A DNA stretch of 5,384 bases from Opitutaceae bacterium (GTDB taxonomy: Bacteria > Verrucomicrobiota > Verrucomicrobiia > Opitutales > Opitutaceae), in assembly GCA_029979145.1 (NCBI GenBank), contig JAPOIC010000157.1, positions 1-5,384 on the forward strand. Reading direction: 5' to 3'. A program made the position numbers and the translations under genes. Shown in pieces: positions 1-5,384 of the stretch. The notes beneath the pieces were generated by a model. That model saw only the letters and a list, made by a program, of their open reading frames with translations. It made no database searches and was not told where the DNA came from. The stretch's first letter is position 1, and each line of letters opens with the position of its first letter.

Positions 1-103
1 ACCAAGCAGCAATTTGCGGACGTCATTCCCCCCGCCGGCGCAGCCAACGGACCACCACGCCACCCTTGCCCCGCCTGCCATCTCCGCCTCAATCACACTC
101 AAG

Positions 104-3061
104 GTGACAACCGCTCCCGCCCCTTCCCTCGCATCTACCGAGCTCGCTGCCCTAAGGGGCCGCCTCACCGGCAAGCTCCATCACGACGCCGTCCTGCGCC
201 GGCTCTACGCGACGGATGCTTCGGAGTATCAGGAATTGCCTCTCGCGGTCGCACTGCCGGAAACGGAACAGGACCTGCAGGAGTTGCTCAAATTCGCCCG
301 CGAACACGGCACCGGCCTCATCCCCCGCACCGCCGGCACCTCCCTCGCCGGCCAGGTGGTGGGCCAAGGCATCGTGGTGGACGTCGGCCGACACCTGAAC
401 CGCATCGTTGCCTTCGACGCCGCCACCCGCCGCGTGCGCGTGCAGCCCGGCGTCGTGCGCAACGAACTCAACCTATACCTCAAGCCGCACGGCCTGCTGT
501 TCGGTCCCGAAACTTCCACCGCCAATCGCGCAATGATCGGCGGCATGGTCGGCAACAATTCCTGCGGCTCCAACTCCATCATCTACGGGAGCACGCGCGA
601 CCACCTCGTCTCCGCCCGCGGCTTTCTCAGTGACGGATCCGAAGTCACCTTCGGCCCCTTGACCGCCGCGGCGTTCGCCGCCAAGTGCAACGCTCCCGAC
701 TCACTGGAGACACGAATCTACCGCCTCGTGCGCGACCTCCTCGGCGACGCCGACAGTCGCCGGCTGATCCGCGACAACTACCCCAAACCCGAGGTCACGC
801 GCCGCAACACCGGCTACGCCTTGGACCAGTTGCTCGACAACGCCGTTTTCGATCCGGTGTCCGACCGGCCCTTCAATCTCTGCCGACTCCTGGCCGGCTC
901 GGAAGGCACCCTCTTCCTTGGCGTGGAATTCGAGCTCAATTGCGAGCCCCTGCCCCCGCCTGGCGGATTGCTCTGCGCTCATTTCCCCACCGTGCACGAA
1001 GCGTTGCAAGCCACGCTCATCGCAATGGCACACCGGCCCTTCGGCTGCGAGTTGATCGACCGGACTATCCTCGAATGCACCAAGGCCAACCTCGAACACG
1101 CCAAGAACCGCTTCTTCGTCCAGGGCGACCCCGGCGCGGTGCTGGTGGTCGAGCTAAAGCACGAGGACCGCGCGCATCTCGAGCGCGAGTTTGCCGCCAT
1201 TGAAGCGGAGATGCGCGCCGCCGGACTTGGCTACGCCTATCCCCTGCTCTGGGGCGACGACTGCAACAAAGTCTGGGACCTCCGCCGCGCCGGCCAGGGC
1301 TTGGTCAACAACGTGCCGGGCCCGGCCAAGCCGCGCGAAATCGTCGAGGACACCGCCGTGGCCGTAGCAGACCTGCCGGACTACATCGCGGAATTCGACG
1401 CCCTGCTGCGCGGGAAATACGGCATCGACTGCATTTACTACGCGCACGCCGGCGCCGGCGAGTTGCACACCCGGCCGCTCTTCGACCTCAAATCACCGGA
1501 AGGACTGAAGATGTTCCGCGACGTCGCCACCGACATCGCTGCGCTGGTGAAGAAATACCGTGGCTCGCTTTCCGGCGAGCACGGCGACGGCCGGCTGCGC
1601 GGCGAGTTCATCCGCTTCATGGTGGGCGACGAGTGCTTCGCCATGATGCGCCGGGTGAAGGAGACTTTCGACCCGCATAATCTGCTCAACCCCGCCAAAA
1701 TCATCGACACGCCGCCGATGGACACGTCGCTGCGCCACACGCCCGGCCACGTCGCGAAATCCGTCGAAACGATCTTCGATTTCTCCGCCAGCGAGGGCAT
1801 TCTCGCCGCCACCGAAAAGTGCACCGGCGTCGGCGAATGCCGCAGATCGCACCGCATGGGCGGCACCATGTGCCCGAGCTACATGGCCACACGCAACGAG
1901 CAGGACACCACTCGCGCCCGCGCCAACATCCTGCGGCACGTGCTCACCCATTCGCCGGCGGACGGCAATCCGTGGGCCGGCGACGAGGTCAAGGCCGTCA
2001 TGGATCTCTGTCTCTCTTGCAAAGGCTGCAAGTCCGAGTGCCCGTCCAACGTCGACGTCGCCCGCCTCAAGGCCGAATGGCAGCAGCACCACTACGACGC
2101 CCACGGTGTGCCGTTCCGCGCGCGCCTCATCGCCGGCTTCGCCCGCAGCATGAAACTCGCCGCCCTCGCCCCCCGACTCTACAACGCGTTTGTAACGTAT
2201 TATATTACAAGCCGTGTCATGAAGCGCCTCGTGGGCTTCGCGCCGGAGCGCAGCTTGCCGCGGTTGCATGCCACCACTCTCGCCAAGTGGCACGCCCGGC
2301 ACGCCAACCCACCGACCTTCGACTACCCGAATGGCCGCGTCCTGTTGTTCTGCGACGAGTTCACGAACTACAGCGACACCGAGGTCGGCATCAAAGCGGT
2401 CGAACTGCTGAACCGCCTGGGCTACGAGGTCATCATTCCCCCTCACGTCGACAGCGGTCGTGCGCAACTATCCAAGGGACTCGTGCGTAAAGCGCAGAAA
2501 CTCGCGATCCGCAACGTCACGCTGCTGCAGGACCTCGTGTCCGCCACCACGCCGCTGATCGGCCTGGAGCCCTCGGCCATCCTCGGTTTTCGCGACGAAT
2601 ACCCCGATCTCGTCCCCGCAAATCTTAAGCCCGCGGCGCGACACCTCGCGGAGCACGCGCTTCTCTTCGACGAATTTCTGGCCCGCGAAATCGACGCCGG
2701 CCGGATCCGTCGCGCCGCCTTCGACGCCGCGCCGCGCACGATCAAACTCCACGGCCACTGCCACCAGAAGGCCCTTTCTTCGCTGACGCCAACGGTCAAG
2801 CTGCTCGAACTTCCGGCGGGGCACCGCGTGCAGGTCATCCCCTCGGGCTGCTGCGGCATGGCCGGGTCATTTGGCTACGAAGCGGAACACTATGCCGTTT
2901 CGCAGCAAGTCGGTGAACTCGTCCTCTTGCCCGCCGTGCGCGCCGCGGGTGCGGACACTTTGATCGCTGCGCCCGGCACCAGCTGCCGGCACCAGATCAA
3001 GGACGCCACCGGCCGCATCGCGCTGCACCCGGCCGAGATCCTGCACGCCGCACTCAGGTAA
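104..3061 (+). CDS. FAD-linked 2-hydroxyacid dehydrogenase fused to 4Fe-4S/CCG module (YdiJ-like)
   Basis: Likely a membrane-associated or cytosolic dehydrogenase that oxidises a 2-hydroxyacid (D-lactate, glycolate or D-2-hydroxyglutarate class) on FAD and passes electrons to Fe-S centres. Numbering is from the GTG at 104. The FAD_binding_4 domain spans about 45-215, with PRTAGTSLAGQ at 74-84 and GGMVGNNSCGSNS at 146-158. The FAD-oxidase C-terminal domain follows, with H448 and H455 in HAGAGELH and GEHGDG at 491-496. Ferredoxin-type cysteines are C573, C579, C590 and then C636, C639, C642, C646 (CxxCxxCxxxCP). The CCG region has a cysteine-poor first half (SGRAQLSKG, about 784) and a second half with HGHCHQK (C886) and GCCGMAG (C916-C917). 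The length, about 985 residues, matches the roughly 1,000 of E. coli YdiJ. Start choice: no in-frame ATG lies before the FAD domain. A TTG at 14 would add a Pro/Ala-rich, unconserved-looking leader, and the frame is open to the left edge. The exact substrate cannot be read from sequence. A palindromic repeat lies in frame at 2190-2210. Confidence 0.93.
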   Translation: MTTAPAPSLASTELAALRGRLTGKLHHDAVLRRLYATDASEYQELPLAVALPETEQDLQELLKFAREHGTGLIPRTAGTSLAGQVVGQGIVVDVGRHLNRIVAFDAATRRVRVQPGVVRNELNLYLKPHGLLFGPETSTANRAMIGGMVGNNSCGSNSIIYGSTRDHLVSARGFLSDGSEVTFGPLTAAAFAAKCNAPDSLETRIYRLVRDLLGDADSRRLIRDNYPKPEVTRRNTGYALDQLLDNAVFDPVSDRPFNLCRLLAGSEGTLFLGVEFELNCEPLPPPGGLLCAHFPTVHEALQATLIAMAHRPFGCELIDRTILECTKANLEHAKNRFFVQGDPGAVLVVELKHEDRAHLEREFAAIEAEMRAAGLGYAYPLLWGDDCNKVWDLRRAGQGLVNNVPGPAKPREIVEDTAVAVADLPDYIAEFDALLRGKYGIDCIYYAHAGAGELHTRPLFDLKSPEGLKMFRDVATDIAALVKKYRGSLSGEHGDGRLRGEFIRFMVGDECFAMMRRVKETFDPHNLLNPAKIIDTPPMDTSLRHTPGHVAKSVETIFDFSASEGILAATEKCTGVGECRRSHRMGGTMCPSYMATRNEQDTTRARANILRHVLTHSPADGNPWAGDEVKAVMDLCLSCKGCKSECPSNVDVARLKAEWQQHHYDAHGVPFRARLIAGFARSMKLAALAPRLYNAFVTYYITSRVMKRLVGFAPERSLPRLHATTLAKWHARHANPPTFDYPNGRVLLFCDEFTNYSDTEVGIKAVELLNRLGYEVIIPPHVDSGRAQLSKGLVRKAQKLAIRNVTLLQDLVSATTPLIGLEPSAILGFRDEYPDLVPANLKPAARHLAEHALLFDEFLAREIDAGRIRRAAFDAAPRTIKLHGHCHQKALSSLTPTVKLLELPAGHRVQVIPSGCCGMAGSFGYEAEHYAVSQQVGELVLLPAVRAAGADTLIAAPGTSCRHQIKDATGRIALHPAEILHAALR
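2190..2210 (+). repeat. Intragenic copy of AT-rich palindromic repeat
   Basis: A 21-base imperfect palindrome with outer arms TTGTAA and TTACAA lies inside the FAD/Fe-S dehydrogenase gene. Its 17-base core GTAACGTATTATATTAC (2192-2208) is the exact reverse complement of 4832-4848, and the match extends to 19 bases (2190-2208 against 4832-4850). The frame stays open. With the adjoining T at 2189 it is read as F-V-T-Y-Y-I-T, residues 696-702 counted from the GTG start, using AT-rich codons (TTT, GTA, TAT, TAT, ATT, ACA) unlike the GC-ending codons around it. It falls in a linker between the Fe-S cysteines and the first CCG half, just before the VMKRLVGFAPERSLP segment. Confidence 0.8.
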
Positions 3062-3827
3062 AGTTCTCGCGGAGGTAACGGAAGCTCTCCGCCACCGCCT
3101 CGAACTCGTCGCGTCCGTAGGTCGTGTCCTGCTCGATGATAAACGACTGGCAACCGCCCGCCTCGGCCGCGGTGATGATCGGCTCAAATTCCAGCACGCC
3201 GGCACCAAGCTCTGCAAACTGTGTGTCGCGGTTCGGCGCAATGCGCACGTCCTTCAGATGCACCAGCGGTAAACGACCGGCGTCAGCGAAGCGCTTCACC
3301 CAAGCCAGCGGACTCCCACCGCCCAGCTGCACCCAATACATATCCGGCTCCCCCGACAGCGTGGTCTCGGTGAAGATGCGCTCCATCACGGTGCGGCCGC
3401 CGACTTTCACGAATTCGATGTGATGATTGTGATACGAAAGCGTTATCCCGGCAGCCCTCATCCTACCGTTGACTTCCTCCAACCGCGCCAGCCAGCGCGC
3501 AACGGCGGCTTCGTCCGCAAAATCCACTCCGGCCGGATAGGGATAAGCCGTTTGCGTCACGCCCAGCCGGCCCAGCCGGTCAATGCTCCATTGCGGATCA
3601 GCCAGCAGCTTGTCCGCCGGCTCGTGCGTCGCCGTGATGGTGATGCCGTGGTCACCGCAGACCCGCACAAAATCCGCCTCGCTCATTAGGTCAGCTGGCA
3701 CGCCGCTGAGTTGCACGGATTTGAAGCCAATGTCCGCGAGCTTGGCGATGCCGGCGGTGAAATCCGCCGGGGTCTTGAGGCGTTCGCGCAGGGTGTAGAG
3801 GTTGACGGAGATCTGCTCGGGTTTCAT
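3054..3827 (-). CDS. Sugar phosphate isomerase/epimerase (AP endonuclease 2 family TIM barrel)
   Basis: A 257-residue protein of the xylose isomerase-like TIM-barrel family (PF01261), predicted to interconvert sugars or sugar phosphates with a divalent metal. It opens with ISVNLYTLRERL (6-17) and ADIGFKSVQLSG (31-42), typical of the first two barrel strands. Likely metal or substrate ligands are in SYHNHHIEF (131-139), MYWVQLGGGSP (163-173), HLKD (190-193), ELGAG (206-210) and IIEQD (230-234). No signal peptide is visible, so it should be cytosolic. The ATG at 3825-3827 begins the conserved domain directly. An upstream ATG at 3908 would add 27 Pro/Arg-rich residues running into the promoter region of the divergent stress gene, so I rejected it. 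The gene converges on the dehydrogenase and their ends overlap by 8 bases. No terminator is visible between them. The substrate is unknown; inositol, xylose or hydroxypyruvate-type activities all occur in this family. Confidence 0.9.
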   Translation of the reverse strand: MKPEQISVNLYTLRERLKTPADFTAGIAKLADIGFKSVQLSGVPADLMSEADFVRVCGDHGITITATHEPADKLLADPQWSIDRLGRLGVTQTAYPYPAGVDFADEAAVARWLARLEEVNGRMRAAGITLSYHNHHIEFVKVGGRTVMERIFTETTLSGEPDMYWVQLGGGSPLAWVKRFADAGRLPLVHLKDVRIAPNRDTQFAELGAGVLEFEPIITAAEAGGCQSFIIEQDTTYGRDEFEAVAESFRYLRENFT

Positions 3828-3935
3828 CGCCGACCAGTGAGGCAGGGGGCAGCGCCGGGGGCGAGGCGAACCTGCCGGGGCGGGCAAGAAATGCACAACG
3901 AGCGCCAAGCGCCGCGCAGTGTGGTTGGGCCGATG

Positions 3936-3944
3936 TGGTAAAAT
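3936..3944 (+). promoter_or_regulatory. Candidate extended -10 promoter of the universal stress gene
   Basis: TGGTAAAAT fits the extended -10 pattern TGnTAnnnT and is one of the few AT-rich patches in the 126-base divergent gap. It ends only nine bases before the ATG at 3954. Transcription would therefore start at about 3951 and give a nearly leaderless mRNA, consistent with the absence of a Shine-Dalgarno sequence. No good -35 box is visible about 17 bases upstream. This is a pattern match only. Confidence 0.35.
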
Positions 3945-3953
3945 GACGATGTC

Positions 3954-4412
3954 ATGAAAACCATCCTTGCCCCGATCGACTTCTCGAAGGTCAGCGACCC
4001 CGTGGTCAAAGCCGCGGTGAATCTGGCCAAGGCCGTCAACGGCCGCGTGGTGCTACTCCACATCGTCCAACCCCCAGTCATCACCAGCGAATACGGCGCC
4101 GTCTTGGCCAACATCCAGGAAATCGTCGCCATCAGCGAAAAAACCTCCGCCGCGGAACTCGCCCGCCGGGCCAAGCGCTTGGGAGCCAGCGGCGTCCCGG
4201 TTGCCGTCGCCCAGGCGACCGGAGCCGCGGTCGCCGGGATCCTCGAGCAGGCCCGCAAATCCAAGGCGGCCTACATCGTCATTGGCTCCCACGGCCACTC
4301 GGCGCTTTACGACCTGTTGGCGGGCAGCACCGCCACCGGCGTCATCCGCCGGGCCACCTGCCCGGTGCTGGTCGTGCCCCCGGCGAATACCAAGAAAAAG
4401 GGCGGCAAATAA
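3954..4412 (+). CDS. Universal stress protein, UspA family, ATP-binding type
   Basis: A 152-residue single-domain Usp protein (PF00582), the usual length for the family and expected to act as a cytosolic dimer in stress adaptation. The N-terminus MKTILAPIDFS is the family's first beta strand, with D9 at the adenine-binding position. RVVLLHIVQPP (31-41) is the second strand. The C-terminal half has IVIGSHGHSALYDLLAGS (108-125), which satisfies the G-x2-G-x9-G-S ATP-binding motif exactly (G111, G114, G124, S125). It ends with the conserved TCPVLVVP strand and a Lys-rich tail, TKKKGGK. This predicts the nucleotide-binding class and not the non-binding UspA class. The ATG at 3954 fits the family start; the preceding four-codon reading frame at 3943 ends in its start codon (ATGA). 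The gene is divergent from the sugar isomerase and 65 bases upstream of a small membrane protein gene. Confidence 0.95.
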   Translation: MKTILAPIDFSKVSDPVVKAAVNLAKAVNGRVVLLHIVQPPVITSEYGAVLANIQEIVAISEKTSAAELARRAKRLGASGVPVAVAQATGAAVAGILEQARKSKAAYIVIGSHGHSALYDLLAGSTATGVIRRATCPVLVVPPANTKKKGGK

Positions 4413-4421
4413 GGCCCCGAC

Positions 4422-4468
4422 GAGACGGAGATTTCCGTGGACAAACCCCGGCATCTCCGTCTCCTTTT
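4422..4468 (+). terminator. Hairpin with short T-run between stress gene and membrane protein gene
   Basis: GAGACGGAGAT (4422-4432) and ATCTCCGTCTC (4453-4463) form a perfect 11-base-pair stem with a 20-base loop, followed by CTTTT (4464-4468). It begins 10 bases after the stress-gene stop and ends 14 bases before the next ATG. It could be an intrinsic terminator for the stress gene, though the T-run is short and the loop long. It could instead be a leader structure or attenuator for the next gene. An alternative small stem (4425-4429 with 4434-4438) would use the same left arm. Confidence 0.5.
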
Positions 4469-4477
4469 GCCCCCAAC

Positions 4478-4714
4478 ATGGAGCAGTCCGAAAAGAAGTT
4501 CGTCACGCCCGCCAGCATCCTGATCAACGCCATTCTGGTGATCGGGTTCTTCATCTATATGTTCGGGGTTCTGAAGCCCCACGTGCCGTCGACTGACCCC
4601 AAGATGATCAACCTCTGGGCCGCCCTGACCTCCGCCTGTCTCTCGGGCACTTTCTGGATCTGCATCCAGATGTTCCGCGTCGTCTATCGCGCCCAACGCG
4701 CCGCGAAAAAATAA
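4478..4714 (+). CDS. Small membrane protein with two transmembrane helices, function unknown
   Basis: A 78-residue protein I cannot assign to a named family. Two hydrophobic segments are clear: about residues 12-32 (SILINAILVIGFFIYMFG) and about 46-68 (LWAALTSACLSGTFWICIQ, then MFRVVY). Between them is a short polar loop with Pro and Lys (KPHVPSTDPKM). The C-terminus is basic (RAQRAAKK), so by the positive-inside rule both ends should face the cytoplasm with the loop outside. No signal peptidase site or catalytic motif is visible. That the gene is real is supported by its codon bias toward GC-ending codons, the hairpin before it and a strong terminator 15 bases after the stop. It may be expressed with the stress gene if transcription reads through the hairpin at 4422-4463. 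There is no evident ribosome-binding site ahead of the ATG. Confidence 0.8.
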   Translation: MEQSEKKFVTPASILINAILVIGFFIYMFGVLKPHVPSTDPKMINLWAALTSACLSGTFWICIQMFRVVYRAQRAAKK

Positions 4715-4728
4715 TCACGCCATCCCGC

Positions 4729-4757
4729 AGCCCGCCGCACCCCGCGGCGGGCTTTTT
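4729..4757 (+). terminator. Rho-independent terminator after the small membrane protein
   Basis: AGCCCGCCGC (4729-4738) and GCGGCGGGCT (4744-4753) form a perfect 10-base-pair GC-rich stem with the five-base loop ACCCC, running straight into TTTTT (4753-4757). It starts 15 bases after the TAA at 4712-4714, so it ends the stress/membrane-protein transcription unit. Confidence 0.93.
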
Positions 4758-4830
4758 CGTGCCCGCCCCCAAGGGCCCACTCATCGGCGCACTCCCTGTC
4801 TCATTCGAGCTGCACAGGCCGCGGCGCATT

Positions 4831-4907
4831 AGTAATATAATACGTTACAACTACCGGCATGGAGGGCGCGACTGCGACGAGCCGGTTTGTAACGTATTAC
4901 GTTACTT
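4831..4907. repeat. REPIN-like inverted pair of AT-rich palindromes
   Basis: Two copies of the repeat face each other. The left copy, 4831-4850, has core GTAATATAATACGTTAC. The right copy, 4887-4907, has core GTAACGTATTACGTTAC (4889-4905), a perfect 8+1+8 palindrome. The left copy, reverse-complemented, matches the right at 18 of 20 bases, so the whole element can fold into one long hairpin. The stem may extend inward through CCGGC (4854-4858) with GCCGG (4881-4885), leaving a loop of about 22 bases. It sits in the 212-base gap between the terminator of the small membrane protein and the end of the convergent minus-strand gene, a usual place for REP-type elements. No transposase is present, and no further copy was found in the window besides the one at 2190-2210. 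Confidence 0.8.
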
Positions 4908-4969
4908 CCACGCCCGGTGCCGACCGGAGGCCGGACCGAGCGTCACGGACGAGGCGGAGGTTTTGTGCG

Positions 4970-5384
4970 TTAGGCTTCGGGCAATGCAGGCGGCGTCAGG
5001 GCCAGGCACTGCATCGCCGCCAGGCCCCATTGGGCGACACCGTTGGTCGAGACGTAGGCCGCCTCATCGACCGGGCGCAGCACGGCGGGGCCGGTGATTT
5101 TCGTGACGACCGGGGCGTTGCGACGACGGATGCCGCCCTCGCCCCCGAAGAATTCCGTCCAGGCCCGGCGGGCCAGCGCCGCATCGCCCGTGAGGTTCGC
5201 GGCGTAGGCGGTGAGCCTTGAATGGCCTTGCTGGAGATTGAGGCGGGCCAGCGGCTTGCCCAGACGCGCGGCCTGTTCTTCCGCCGGCGCGTTGTAAAGT
5301 TCGCAGTAGTCGAGCCAGGCCCGGCGAAATTCCGGCACCTCGATCAACTGGATGAGCTCGGCACAGATTTCCACGAGGCCAAAA
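4970..5384 (-). CDS. C-terminal fragment, probable exo-rhamnogalacturonan lyase/YetA-like protein
   Basis: The frame is open to the right edge, so only about the last 138 residues are present; a GTG at 5372-5374 is an internal codon and not a convincing start. The fragment is rich in helices and aromatic residues: ICAELIQLIEVPEFRRAW, LDYCELYNAP, QGHSRLTAYAANLTGD, ARRAWTEFF, GPAVLRPVDEAAYVSTNG and VAQWGLAAMQCLAL near the end. From memory this resembles the alpha-helical C-terminal domain of PcRGLX/YetA-type exo-rhamnogalacturonan lyase proteins, which release disaccharide units from pectin rhamnogalacturonan-I. The catalytic parts and any signal peptide lie outside the window, so activity cannot be judged. 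It could be another (alpha/alpha)-barrel glycan-active enzyme. The gene converges on the small membrane protein gene, and the repeat pair lies 62 bases beyond its stop. No clear terminator is visible for it. Confidence 0.6.
   Translation of the reverse strand, partial: FGLVEICAELIQLIEVPEFRRAWLDYCELYNAPAEEQAARLGKPLARLNLQQGHSRLTAYAANLTGDAALARRAWTEFFGGEGGIRRRNAPVVTKITGPAVLRPVDEAAYVSTNGVAQWGLAAMQCLALTPPALPEA

Noticed and set aside
14..103. Coding use of the TTG at 14 for the dehydrogenase
   Set aside because: The extra 30 residues are Pro/Ala-rich without family character, and there is no ribosome-binding site. The GTG at 104 is preferred, but neither start is proven and the frame is open to the left edge.
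1493..2467. Long minus-strand open frame of 324 codons opposite the dehydrogenase
   Set aside because: It lies wholly antisense to a gene with clear FAD and Fe-S motifs. Its composition (Val, Ala, Gly, Arg-rich, no motif) is what GC-rich codon bias produces on the opposite strand.
3828..3908. N-terminal extension of the sugar isomerase starting at an ATG at 3906-3908
   Set aside because: The added 27 residues are Pro/Arg-rich and unlike the family, and the conserved domain begins right at the ATG at 3825-3827.
4831..4907. CRISPR-like array
   Set aside because: Only two units in inverted orientation with one 36-base spacer; there is no direct-repeat array and no cas gene.
4925..4942. CCGG-AGG-CCGG mini-palindrome as a terminator for the minus-strand gene
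   Set aside because: Only four pairs with a three-base loop and no adjacent T-run on the relevant strand.
4759..5221. Plus-strand open frames (4759-5097 and 4859-5221) crossing the repeat pair
   Set aside because: They begin beyond a strong terminator, read through palindromic repeats, and are antisense to the minus-strand partial gene, which has the better protein signal.

Overview
The window is a GC-rich stretch of bacterial chromosome with compact gene layout. It reads like ordinary metabolic DNA with one unusual feature, a family of AT-rich palindromic repeats. I see no convincing Shine-Dalgarno sequence ahead of any of the starts. That, the high GC, and the mix of a YdiJ-type flavin/Fe-S dehydrogenase, an AP-endonuclease-2-type sugar isomerase and a probable pectin-degrading enzyme fit a Verrucomicrobia (Opitutaceae-like) carbohydrate degrader. 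This placement is inference from gene content and style; no marker gene is present.

Layout. (1) Bases 104-3061, plus strand: a large FAD-linked oxidase fused to a 4Fe-4S and cysteine-rich (CCG) module. (2) Bases 3054-3827, minus strand: a TIM-barrel sugar phosphate isomerase/epimerase that converges on gene 1 with an 8-base overlap. (3) A 126-base divergent gap (3828-3953) with a candidate extended -10 promoter just ahead of (4) a universal stress protein, 3954-4412, plus strand, with an intact ATP-binding motif. (5) A hairpin (4422-4463) in the short gap before (6) a 78-residue two-helix membrane protein, 4478-4714, plus strand, closed by a textbook intrinsic terminator (4729-4757). (7) A convergent gap holding an inverted pair of AT-rich palindromes (4831-4907). 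(8) The C-terminal part of a minus-strand gene running off the right edge, resembling the C-terminal domain of exo-rhamnogalacturonan lyase/YetA-like proteins.

The genes do not form one obvious pathway. The dehydrogenase would oxidise a 2-hydroxyacid and pass electrons through Fe-S centres. The isomerase and the partial gene point to sugar or pectin catabolism. The stress protein and small membrane protein may be co-transcribed past the intervening hairpin.

The most notable signal is a repeat with core GTAACGTATTAYRTTAC, present three times. Two copies form a REPIN-like inverted pair in the gap between convergent genes. One copy lies in frame inside the dehydrogenase gene and encodes seven residues between its Fe-S and CCG regions. 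This suggests a dispersed palindromic element able to reside inside protein-coding sequence, or a repeated binding site for a DNA-binding protein.
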